A DNA stretch of 59,380 nucleotides, from positions 195,766 to 255,145 of the forward strand of contig WELB01000188.1 in the NCBI GenBank assembly GCA_009602725.1, in the 5' to 3' direction. The notes beneath the pieces were generated by a model, which was not told where the DNA came from, did not search any database, and worked only from the letters and a program-made list of their open reading frames with translations. Shown here piece after piece: positions 12,596 to 23,100 of this stretch; the stretch's first letter is position 1; each line of letters begins with the position of its first letter. This DNA is from Spirogloea muscicola (taxonomy: Eukaryota > Streptophyta > Zygnematophyceae > Spirogloeales > Spirogloeaceae). A program made the translations under genes and the position numbers.

Positions 12596-14730
12596 GCAGG
12601 CCGCCTTGGCAGCTACGGAGTGNGCAGCCGTGTGGCGCTGCCCGCCGCTGTGGCGGCGGGTCCGGCTCGAGGGCGTCGACGACGAGCCCCTGGCTCGCCG
12701 CAGGCGCCCGCTAATTCTTAGCGCGGGGCCTGCTGAGCCCACGGCGGCGGGAGGGGGACTCTTCGCCGTCGCCGCCACCGAAGGCTGGGGCACACAGAGC
12801 GGCGCACCGTTTGCGCCGCAAGGCACGCCGCGCCCGCCGCCGCCGCCGTATATCGCGGCGCCAGGCGCGGCGCGGGAGGGGGTGGGCGAGCGTGCGGGGC
12901 TCCTGGCGGGGCCAGCCGCGGGGGCGGGAGGGAGATGGAGGGGGGAAGGAGGGAGGGCCAGGCAAGTTTGCCAGCGCCCCTCTCCTCCCCCCCTCCTCCA
13001 GTGGGCCCCCCCGGATCCCCGCCGCAGCGCCCCTCCAGGCACCCGCACCAGCCCCCCGTCGCCGTCCCGTTACCCTTTCGCGGCTCCGCCGTCTTTTCCC
13101 CGTCAAAAAACCCGCCCCGTCCTGGAGTCGCCACGTGGCCGGCGGCGGGCAGGTTCACGCCCAGCCGGCCTGCTGGCCCTGAGGCCCACGAACGGAGGTA
13201 ACCGGCTGGAAGAAAGAAGAAGTGGCTCTCCCAATGGGGGCAAGGGCTGTGAGAAGCCAGCCCGAAGAGAATTGACAAGGTTCGAAGGGGCCAAACTACG
13301 AGCTAAGCAGCGACTGCGGGGCCTGAAGAGGCTCCGGCAGGACGGGGGAGGATGGAAGAAAGCGCGGCCAGATTAATTGGTGGCTGGGAGAGGCCAGCCC
13401 AAGTAAGGAATGGACAATGTCCGAAGCCAAAGAAAGAGGAGCCGGAACAAGGACTACACTACAAAACAACACTACAAAACACTGCAAATCACATAGACGA
13501 TGCGGAGGGAAGCTCAGTACCCACAAGTGAGCAACATCAGGTCTGAGTAGCTCGCTGCAGGGAAAGAAGAAGAAGTGGCTCTCTCAGGGAAAGAGGCACT
13601 CCACCGAGACCTAGAGGCGGCGGCCATAGCTTTGGCGAGGAAAATCGAATCCGTCAGGCAACGGACCGCCGCCCCCGCAATTTGCGCCGCGAACTTCGCT
13701 TCCGCCCGCCGCCGCGGGCGGCGACGTCGTCGTCTTGGCGACGTCCCCGTGGCCACACTGTCCCGTTCGTCGCCCAGCTGGCTCCCCCACCCCCCACCCC
13801 CAGGGGGCTCGCGGCATCTTCCGCAGGCGAGGTCACCAAGTAAGTCTCCTACGTGGTACTGGCTTAGTCATGTGTTCGGGCGCTTTTCGCGCTTTCGCGC
13901 TTGACCTTGTCCATTCTTTTGGGCTGGCCTCTCCCAGCCACCAGTTAATCTGGCCGCGCTTGCTTTTCGGGCACCTTCGGACATTGTCAATTGTTTGGGC
14001 TGACTTTCAAAGCAGAATCAGAGCGAAGGGCTCGCCCATTGAGGATAGGGGCTGGAAAAACCCAGCCCAGAAAGAACAAAGGACGAGAAGGGGCCAGGGG
14101 AAGTACGAAGAACAACAAGCACAGAATCGCGCGGAACGCGCCGCTGGCGACGAGTTTGTCGCGCTTGCACGACGGGGCGGCCACGGGGCCTTCGGGACCC
14201 GCTGGGTCGGCCTACCCCAGCGGCTTGCGCGGCGTGCTGTGTCCAGCCGCCAAGGGCAGCAGATCGAGCAGCCCGGCTTCAATGCCGCCGGAAGGAAAGA
14301 AGTGGCTCTCCTAATGGGGGCAAGGGCTGTGAAAAGCCAGCCAGAAAAGATTTGAAAGGGTTCGAAAGGAGCCGAATCATTGGACTCGCTTGCTCAAGTG
14401 TATAGGATGCGACACTTGCCATCTCCCTGCAGCGGTCCGCAGCATTCGCCGTCCACTTGCGAGCAGGCCGCGCCTTGGCGAGAGAAGGGCTCGCCCATTG
14501 AAAAGAAAGAAGTGGCTCTCCCAAAGGGGGCAAGGGCTGTGAGAAGCCAGCCCGGATAGAATTGGCAAGGAATTGAAAATATGGGCTGGGAAAGGCCAGC
14601 CCAAAAAAAGAATGGACAAAGTACTTGGCAGCTGCCTCCCGGTTCCGACAGGACGACGTATTCCCGCCCTCTAGTTATTCTGATCTGCACTTGCTGACTA
14701 GAGGTTTTTGACTAGAGGTTATTGAGCTGA

Positions 14731-15077
14731 CTTCAACGCCGCTGGCTCGTGGGCCCAGGTATATTGCATGCGATTGTCAGTCTCCCTTCAGCGGTCCATG
14801 GCCCACGCCTTGCATCTGCGTGCTGGCCGTGCTTTCGCTGCGGCCTCAGGCTTTCGGCAGGGGGATAATTTTCCGGCAGCTGGTTTGTCGGATTTGAGGC
14901 TCCTCGTAACTACTGAGTGGTCCATCCTCCCTTGTTCTGACATAGCATCTTCAGGCCCCTTCGTCGCTGCTTAGCGCCTTTTAGGCCCCTCCATCGTTTG
15001 GCCCCTTCGAACCTTTGTCAACTCTTTCTCGGGCTGGCTTTTCACAGCCCTTGCCCCCATTGTGAGTGCCACTTCTC
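14731..15077 (+). repeat. Left arm of a large inverted repeat
   Basis: The reverse complement of 15413-15808 aligns to this segment over nearly its whole length. Matching stretches include CTTCAACGCCGCTGGCTCGT, CTTCAGCGGTCCATGGCC, CTACTGAGTGGTCCATCCTC and CAGGCCCCTTCGTCGCTGCT. Point differences are few, and an extra block of roughly 45 bases in the right arm is absent here. Confidence 0.9.
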
Positions 15078-15412
15078 TCTATTGAGCCACAGCCACTGCC
15101 CCCTCCTGGAAGCGTCTTTTCTTCTTCTAATTGAGCACTCACTCGCAGGAGTCATACAGAGGTGTTTCATGCTTTTTGCGCCTCTCAGCCCTTTCATTTT
15201 AGTCCTTGTACATTCCTTAAAAAGGAGAGCGCGGCCAGATTGACTGGTGGCTGGGAGAGCCCAGCCCCAAGGAATGGACAAGGTCTGAAGGTTTGGGCTG
15301 GCCTCTCACGTTGTGTAACGAAGTTACACAGGCGGAACATCAATATCATAGGAATGATAGCTGGAGGGTACTGAGAGAAGGGCTCGCCGAGGATAGGGGC
15401 TGGAATAAGAAG

Positions 15413-15808
15413 AAGAAGTGGCATTCCCAATAGGGGCAAGGGCTGTGAAAAGCCAGCCCGAGAAAGAGTTGACAAAGGTTCGAAGGGGCCAAATGATGGA
15501 GGGGCCTAAAAGGCGCTAAGCAGCGACGAAGGGGCCTGAAGATGCTATGTCAGAAGGGGGGAGGATGGACCACTCAGTAGTTACGAGTGAGGAGCCTCAA
15601 ATCCGACAGACTAGCTGCGAGAGAAGGCGCGCTGTGCGCATGAAATTGAAAGGGAGGCCTGCCGGAAAACTATCCCCCTGACGAAAGCCGGAGGCCGCAG
15701 CGAGAGCACGGCCAGCACGCAAGATGCAAGGCGTTGGCCATGGACCGCTGAAGGGAGACGGACAATCGCATACGATATACCTGAGCCCACGAGCCAGCGG
15801 CGTTGAAG
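15413..15808 (-). repeat. Right arm of a large inverted repeat
   Basis: This is the reverse-oriented partner of 14731-15077, separated by a spacer of about 335 bases. It contains extra sequence near 15605-15650 that is missing from the left arm. The two arms could form a long cruciform, or a long hairpin RNA if transcribed. Confidence 0.9.
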
Positions 15809-15822
15809 TGAGCCGGCTCACC

Positions 15823-16667
15823 GCGCCTGCGGGACACAGCGCGCCGCGCAAGCCTGGCCAGCAGGTCGAGCCGCTGGACCCGAGAGCCCCGTGCACGTCC
15901 ACGGCCAGGGGTACGAACTCATCTGCAGCCGGGTGGTCAGCGTGTTTGGCCTCACCAGGGGGTCCCATTCGGCACGCCGTCTTCCGTCTGCGGGCAACTG
16001 CGCGACCGGCTCCTGGAGCACCTCCAGCCGGTGGCCCGCCTCCCCGAGCTGCAGGATTTGCAGCTGGCGCTTGCTATGCTCACAGATGCATTATTGCAGC
16101 GTCCCCACTACCTGGCGCGCTAGAGGACCCCCATGAAAGCCAGTGGCTTGGCTTAGTGCGCGCCCAGCACTCTGACGAACAGCTAAAGCTTAGTAGCGCT
16201 GCAAACCTAGTGAAAGCAGCATCCTGTAACAAGCAACGAAAGATGGCAGGAAGCAAGGTGCAAAACTTCGCAGATCACCCTGCTGATGACCGTTCTGACG
16301 CGTTTGCGGTCAACGTCCACAACTGGCTCGATTCGCTGGCTCGATTCACTCCAGCAGCTCGCGCCACATTCTATAACCTGCCGTCTAGGGCAGCAGAGCA
16401 AGCAGCCCAGCTCTGACGCTATAGGTCGCTCGCTCAGGTGCACAGAATGCGCCTTGCCATCTCTCTGCAGTGTTCCTTGCACGGTGCCTGCAGGGAATGC
16501 TGCATCTTGCTTGGGGCGCCGCTGGTCGGCTTGAAAGGCCAGCAGCGGAAGTGACGAGGACCACCAACCCCGCAAGTCCTGTGGATATTCATGGCCAGCA
16601 GGTGGAAGGTATGCCCAGTAGGATGGTCCTTGTGTTCACGGACTTTCGTCTGCTCGGCTACCTTCAC
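15823..16667. mobile_element. Degenerate peptide-coding remnants inside the repeat cluster
   Basis: Translations of three nearby segments share a diverged pattern: DHPAADEFVPLAVDVHGALG (minus, about 15947-15888), DHPADDRSDAFAVNVHNWLD (plus, about 16273-16332) and DHPTGHTFHLLAMNIH (minus, about 16632-16585). A related DEFVALARRGGHGAFG lies on the plus strand near 14148. The pattern recalls a short domain found at the C-terminus of some non-LTR retrotransposon polyproteins in green algae. That link is recalled, not computed. No intact reverse transcriptase or transposase is present. Confidence 0.4.
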
Positions 16668-17511
16668 ATCGTAGCCGGCCTCTTAGTGACAGGACCCTTC
16701 TTTCAGCAGCTGTAGGTAAGTACGATGTATATGAGGATGAGCTCTTGCAAAGGAGGCGACTGCTACAAAAGCGAGCCCAAACAGGCACGGACAAGGTCCA
16801 GGGGGGGCCCAAGAGACGCAGCAAAGCAAGTGTCTTTGAGAGAAGAGAGACGCTGCCCGGTGCACATGAAATGAGAGGGAGGACAACCTAAGCCAACACA
16901 CTGTTCAGGCAAAAGCTTGTGCAGAGAGTGGGACTACCTATGCTAACCGAGCATAAGGTAACAGTGCGAACGCGAGCTGAAGGGAGACTTCAGTACCTCC
17001 TCAAGAGAGGAAAGACAAGAGAACAAGAGAACAAGCAGCTCTTGCAAACAAATTGAAGCGTGAAGGGACTGAGTGGTCAAGCACAAGCACAAGGGCAAGC
17101 ACATCGGCACATGTACATCGCCTGCTGCTAAGCTGACCCGCTCAGTACCTCCGAGTCAGCACGTAGAGCGGGCAAGGGCTGTGAAGCAAGCTCTTCCAAA
17201 GGGGGCCCTGGAAAGAGGACGCGGCTGCTGATATCCAGGGGCGGCTGTGAAAAGCCAGCCGAGTGCATGCCGAGGGGCGAGCACTTTCTTTTACTCGGAG
17301 TGAGTCTAGATTATGCTGAAAGAGAGCATGCGGCTGCCGATAAGAAACGCTAGAATGCGGCTTCAGAGGTCAGCCAGGTGCATGCAGAGGGTGTTCATGC
17401 ATGCTAGCATAGTTCATGACTATGCTAGCGGAGCCACAGGCCAAGCAGACAGGGCGCTCTTGGTACTCCCGTGTCAGCATTAGGAAGCCAGATGAGCTCA
17501 GGGGAAAACCT

Positions 17512-17557
17512 GAACCCCTGAAACCTTTAACCCCTAAACTCCCAAACCCTAACCCTC
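17512..17557 (+). repeat. Degenerate telomere-like tract (CCCTAAA type)
   Basis: The run AACCCCTGAAACCTTTAACC, followed by CCTAAACTCCCAAACCCTAA and CCCTCG, approximates imperfect copies of the plant and algal telomere unit CCCTAAA. It sits just upstream of CCDC97 and is far too short and degenerate to be a chromosome end. Confidence 0.55.
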
Positions 17558-17612
17558 GACAGGTGCTGGAAAGCGGCGGGCGAGTGGCAGAGGCCCTCCA
17601 AGCTTCTAGTAG

Positions 17613-19673
17613 CGCACTTGGCCGTCCGTCAGGGTACTGGGGCTCGTCAGTCCGCACCCGCCGCGCAGCCTCCGCCAGGCCCGCCGCAGGCCGCGCCTCG
17701 CCGGCGGCGGCGGCGACGGCGGCGGCGGCGCGGAGGCCTTGGAGGCCCACCTGGTCGCCCTCCTGCGGCGCGACGCCGCCATCTTCCTAGGTGCGACCCC
17801 CGCCGCCGCTGGCTGGGCAGCTCCGCCGCCGCCTCTGACGGCCGCCAGGGCCGGCTGCATAGCCGCAGAAAGCCCGGCGGCCGTTGCAGAGACCAGACGC
17901 CGTCAGTCTGAGCGTCGCCGTTAAGTGAATGCCGCCATCGGTGTTGGCAAGAGCACGACCCATCTGGGCTGCCGGTCCACTGCTGTCCTGGCACTCGTGT
18001 GACGGCCCATGACGCTGATTTCGCGCTCTGACACCGGCGCCGCCGCTGCGGCCCGCCCGTGTGCCCGCAGAGCGCTACGGCAAAGACCTTGAGGACGGCG
18101 AGCTGGCGCCGTTCGAGGAGCTGGAGGCGCGCGACTACGAGGTGGCCTGGCACCTCGGCCGCCTCCGCGCGGCGCTGCACCCAACCGAGCAGCAGCGCCG
18201 CGCGCAGGCCGCGGTCGTCAAGAACCGGCGGCTCGCCTACATGGGCAGGTCAGGCCTTGGCTGGCCCTGCTCGGCAGCCCCATCTCCGCCTGCGCTGGGC
18301 CCACCTCAATTGCCGCCAGGCTTCGAGGAGCTCGGCGTGGTTGAGAAACTCGAGCTGCCACGCTTTGGCTAGGCGATGCTGCAAGATGGCATCAGTAAGA
18401 CCTTGCAGCACCTGCTGCACGCAGGGCCCTGGAGCTGCTCATGACAGAAGCTCCGACCCGTTGACTCAGCCTCCTGTTTCTTTACCTGCTCAGGCTTGTG
18501 GAGGGTGGTCAGTACTTCGAGGAGGACGCGATGCGCCTGCGAGCGCCCCTGCTGCACCACCAATACGTTGGCCGCTTCCAGGATAGTGAAGGCGGCTTGC
18601 CGCGACCCGAAGAGCGCTACTCCGAGAGCCTCATTCGGCAGTGGCGTGAGGCCGATTACCAGGCCCGCCTCCGCGCCGAGCAGGAGCGGGAGTGCGGCGG
18701 TGATGCTGGCAGGGGCCCGGCTGGCAATGATTCGGAGGAGGAGGAGGAGGAGGAGGAGGAGGAGGAGGAGGAGGAGGAGGAGGACGTGGTAGAGGAGGTA
18801 CATGATAACCTCCACTCGACAACTCTATGCAAAGCCCAAAGCCCTTGTGGATTCGTAATGCTTACTCTTGCATCCCCCACTACTCTTATGATTCAGCTAT
18901 AATATAAAGGGAGGTATGCTTTGTGCTTATTTTCACCTCTGCAAGAGTATGCTGCTGCATGAGCCATGTGGTGGGTTGGCAACTTCTTTTGCGTTGTATT
19001 CGCAGTGATTGTGCTTTGATAGCGAGCCAAGGGAAGCTCACCAGCAGCTGTGTGCGCTTGTGCAATCAATGGGTCCTTGAGGACCAGCACCTAGGCTCGG
19101 GGTGTGAGCGATGTCACAGTGCCATGGGCGCTGCCAACTGAAGCGCTCTCCATCAAGCGCGTGCAGGTTGCCCCAACCGCTGGAAGAGGCGATTTGGAGG
19201 TTGCAGCGGTCAGCGGAGCGGCTGCGAGGAGTAGAGTGGCTGGGGGGCTGACGCCCGCCCCTGGCATCAGGGAGGCTGTTGACAGGTCTCACTGGGGCAG
19301 CGGCTCCAAGGACCACGCCCAGCATGCTGAGACTAGAAGTGGAGGAGGCGATAGTGACAGCGTCAGCCTGCAAACAGCAGGCATTCCTGCAGCTGATGCT
19401 GGGCGCGGGAGGCCGATGGAGCCTGCGCCACTGCCGCCGTCTTCGACGTCAGGAAGGCAGCCAAGCAGTGGCGGGGGGTTACGGAAGCTCTCGTCGGAGG
19501 AGCTCCAGGGGCGACTGAACGCCTTCACGCGGCTGATGCAGGAAAAGTTCCTGGTAGGTGGCGACAGCGAGCACGTGGACTATGCCGCGATCGACACGGA
19601 TGCCTCGCTGGACGATGACTGGCTGCAAGAGGTCGGGCGTGATGCCGAGGACAAGTATTTTGACGAGGACTAA
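17613..19673 (+). CDS. CCDC97: CCDC97 family protein (SF3b-associated)
   Basis: This belongs to the CCDC97/DUF2052 family, reported in proteomics as a partner of the SF3b part of the U2 snRNP. Four exons are visible: about 17613-17790, 18071-18248, 18494-18797 and 19167-19673. The junctions restore family motifs: exon 1 to 2 gives FLERYGKDL, and exon 2 to 3 gives NRRLAYMGRLVEGGQYFEED. Exon 3 continues with LLHHQYVGRF. A run of about 16 glutamates (18736-18783) follows. The last exon carries a low-complexity linker, then FTRLMQEKFLVGG, DYAAIDTDASLDDDW and the typical acidic end DKYFDED. No ATG lies in frame between the TAG at 17610 and 17790, so an upstream exon or another start must exist. 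The 5' boundary is therefore provisional. Confidence 0.85.
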
Positions 19674-20194
19674 GTCGAGCTCTTCGGAATGCACATCACC
19701 CTCAACGATAGCAATTAATGACTAGGCCTGCTGGCCAACAGGACGTGGTAACCCCTTGTAATTACATGTACACAGAGCCGCTTGGCTAATTTGAGACCGC
19801 CGCACCACCTGGCTGTAGGTCCTCCTTGCCACCTTGGTGTGCAGGCGGGGTACCTGGCTTGTTATCCCACTCGCACTAGAGTGACCACAATGACACTCCT
19901 GATCGTCATCAATTCCGCTTGCAAAAGTGGTGATTGCTCAAGCAACACGTACAGGAGATGTGCCCCCGTGGCCTCTTCTTGGTCAATGCTCCCCTCGTAA
20001 TGCACCATTGGTGGTCTGGCCCTGGGCCTCGTTGTTGGCGGAAGGTAGAACGAGGAATCGAGGTTTTGGTGCGCTTCAGCTGGTCCCCAGATCAGAATAC
20101 AGGGCCACAAGGTATGTTAAAAGTGAGAGCAGCTACACGGCCAAACGAGTCAAGAGCAGGTGGCGTGTGCCTTGTGGGTTGTCTTATGGAATGC
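19674..20194. other. Convergent 3'-3' gap CCDC97 / SMC1
   Basis: About 520 bases lie between two stop codons. They must hold both 3' UTRs. Nothing else was recognised. Confidence 0.6.
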
Positions 20195-23100
20195 TCAATC
20201 AGGGTACTTGCTCAGGTCGAATGTCAACGTCCGAGAGCAGCTGCAGGTATCATGGCAAGCACTGGCTGTTAACACTTCCTCCTAACAGCAATACTTGGCT
20301 GTCAATCAAGTAAGTGAGCAGTCAAACTTCTACACCAAAGTCACCATTCAAGCAGTCTGTTGACAATCATTGTGCTGGCAAGCTTACACAAGCGCTAGCC
20401 ATTCCCTTATAACTCATGGCAGTAATATGTTGAGAAGCAGGATTACGTATCATTCAGTAGTGTCTCTCTCAGATATTTGTCAATTTACCTCTGCTCTGAG
20501 TCGTGGTAGACGCCCACCAATGCATCCGCCTTGTCATAGAATTGATCTTTGAGAGAGATGACAACGCTTTGGAATCCTGCTCCAAGCTCGGATGCAGTCG
20601 TTGCTTCGGACCTGCTTGTATTTGTTGGGGCCTCCTTAGACCTGCTGCGTATGTACGCTGCCACCTTGGCCACATTGAGGTTGTCGAGGGCAGCATCCAC
20701 TTCATCGAGGACAAAGAAGGGGGAGGGCCGGAAACTGCAACCATGTCCAAACACACAGCTTGGTGAGCTTTCTACCTTGTTGCAATCCCTTGACCTCGGT
20801 ACGCATACATGTAAACTTACCATCAGCGATATCAGTGTATTACCAGCTTGTCTTCCTGGTAAAAGTGCACTTGCTCTGAGAATCTAGTATTGAGAGGACA
20901 TAACCACCAGCGCTTGCACCTCAAGGGATGAGCAGATGGTTGTCTAACCCTCCGTTGTCTTCTGTGATGGTCTTCTTACAGTGTGTCTTGACTACCAAAA
21001 ACCCTAATCTATCAATGCAGGCCTACATGGGTGGCCAATGACTGACGTGACAGGTATGTCCACTTCCCATGAAAGAGCTTTGCATGCGCATGACCAACCT
21101 GTGAACAGCAAAGAGAAGAGCAAGCGCGGCCACTGTTTTCTCCCCGCCAGACAGCTGCTCCATGTCTCGGAATCGCTTTGTCGGAGGCATGGCAGTGAAC
21201 TTGATGCCATGCAAGTATGGGTCGTCCTCATTTTCCAGAGTGAGGTAGGCTGTCCCCCCTAAGGGGTGTGTAGAGCTCACTGTCAAATCCTTGTAAATGT
21301 TGTTGATGTTACCAGATATGTGATTGAAGGCCTCCATAACAAGGTCATACCTAGTACAGGTCACCACATTCCTGTGTAAGCTTGTATGTGATCAAACAGC
21401 TGACGCTAACGACTGAGCAACAGGGAGACAGCTTGCCATTCTACAATCTCCATTCCTCATTTTTGAGCAAAATCACTATCGTAGGCTGTGAGGTAGCTAT
21501 GTCACCTGAGAAGTAGTGGCGATACTCACAGATTGAGCATATTTCAAACAATTTAGGAGTACATGGAAACATGGAAGGCAGGAGAACAATCTATGGTTGC
21601 TTAGGAGCTGACCGTTTCTGCTTTATCAAGTTGTAACTCTCTGTGATTGTCCGTGCTTCTTGTCGAGCAACCTCAAATGCCTCCACGGCTTCTCTTTCCT
21701 TCTCTTTGAGTGCCTCGTACTGATCCAGAGCCCGAAGATTCGGTGCTGTCTGCTCAATCTCAGCAGATAAAGCCTCTATCTTGCTAGCGAAGTCTCTTTC
21801 TACAGCCTCCCTCTCGCTTGCATCCATCTCCTGTGAGATCCAGCAAGTACATCAGTGCGAGGGATAGGCAAGGATGGTAAACTAGCTTCAGAAGCCTGGA
21901 GACTCAGTAAGAAGAGGCAAGCAGTGGTAGTTATTTCACTGACTGCCAAGTGAAACTCCTGAGCCATATGTGGGGTTTAAATCAGCAAATGCAATTTTGC
22001 AAAGTATCGCTGTATGATACAAGAATGGGATCGCACGCTTCTGCTAGCTCCTTACAGCCAAAAGTATAATTTGAGACCTCGCTAGTGGAGGAGTAGTTTG
22101 GAATCCATGAGACGACTTGTACCTTTTGTAACTTGCGACTCAAATTGCTGTAATCCAACTGCACGGCCGTTTCTGTAGCTGGTGCAGAAGTGGGCAGACC
22201 ACCTGATTCGACTTCCATGAGCTCGTATCCACCCCCCAGCATGGGAAGCTCAATCTGCTCAAGCTCAGCAGTCTCAAGAATCTCTTTCCTCTTTGCTCTC
22301 AGCTGTTCTAGGCGAGCTTCCTACACTCAGATAATGATATAGTTAGTACTCCAATGTCAGGCCTAAGCAGTGAGAATTGAGGACCACAAACACTGACTGC
22401 AGACATTTGAAAATGCGAATGCTTGATGGATCGCCTCAAGACAGTAATGTAAGGCACGTGGCAGTAGCCTCTTGCCACTATATTGGTGCATACCAAAGTT
22501 GCTGTTTGCCGTTTTAGCTTTCCAGCAGCTGTGCTGAGGCTACTACTCAGCTTCTGTATATCCTGGAGCTGTCTGTTGATGTCTTCGAGAAGTGTTTGCA
22601 GCTCTGTAAACAGTCAGACCAGGTCAACAATCCCCTCAGCTATTGGTAGTGATGTGACATATGTCACATATGTTCACTTTAAATGTGGACGATTACTTTT
22701 GAGACTATCAGAAGCATCAATCATATCATATTTGCTCTTATGAGAAGTATCTAGATTGGCCTTAAACGCTTGGAGTCACTGACCTTGAAGCTTTTGTCTC
22801 AACTTGTCAAGCTCTTCTTGAATCTCATGTACTGCTCCTTTCACAGTTGACTCTTCCTTGGCGAGACTTTCAAGTTTCGCTTTGTTCGTAGCGATGCTAT
22901 CCCGTGAGCGTTCCAATTGAGCAGTGCTGTGCTTCCGTGTCTCAAACTCCAGCCTACACAAGGTATACAATTCTCCATCAATGCACATAACAGCATAAGC
23001 AAAATTTCCTTGTGGCTCCTTGTGGCATTTGACCTGTGCTACGAACTGGAACAGATCCACTAAGCTGAACGTCAGACTTACTGGTTTTTAAGTTTTGCCA

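Larger units (their letters stand above)
13205..16720. repeat. Cluster of GGGCTG-hairpin interspersed repeats
   Basis: Modules recur in both orientations. (1) GTGGCTCTCCCAATGGGGGC, then AAGGGCTGTGAAAAGCCAGC, then CGAA..TTGACAAAGGTTCGA and AGGGGCC, near 13215, 14295, 14508 and 15415, and reversed near 15075-14985. (2) GCGGCCAGATTAATTGGTGG, then CTGGGAGAGGCCAGCCCA and GAATGGACAA, near 13362, 14583 and 15228, and reversed near 13955-13905. (3) A CCATCTCCCTGCAGCGGTCC-like module near 14418, 14785 and 16456, and reversed near 15760. The core GGGCTG...CAGCCC is a perfect 6-bp hairpin with an 8-base loop in most copies. The modules are partly shuffled, which suggests nested insertion and rearrangement. 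Confidence 0.8.
12481..17612. other. Divergent intergenic region SPK1 / CCDC97, repeat-filled
   Basis: No cellular gene was recognised here. At 12500-13100 the DNA is very GC-rich with a GCC run at 12553-12595 and an ambiguous N at 12623. At 13205-16720 it is packed with copies of one interspersed repeat family in both orientations. At 16720-17500 it is plain, with a few hairpin cores (for example near 17171 and 17247). A telomere-like tract lies at 17512-17557. No convincing DHR1 exon for SPK1 was seen on the minus strand. Confidence 0.6.

Noticed and set aside
12500-13376. Long Pro/Arg/Gly-rich open frames on both strands
   Set aside because: They are products of high GC and triplet runs in all frames, with no domain and one ambiguous base.
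13215-15600. GGTTCGAA in the repeat as a tRNA T-loop
   Set aside because: The flanking bases cannot form the T stem, and no anticodon arm or A box is placed correctly.
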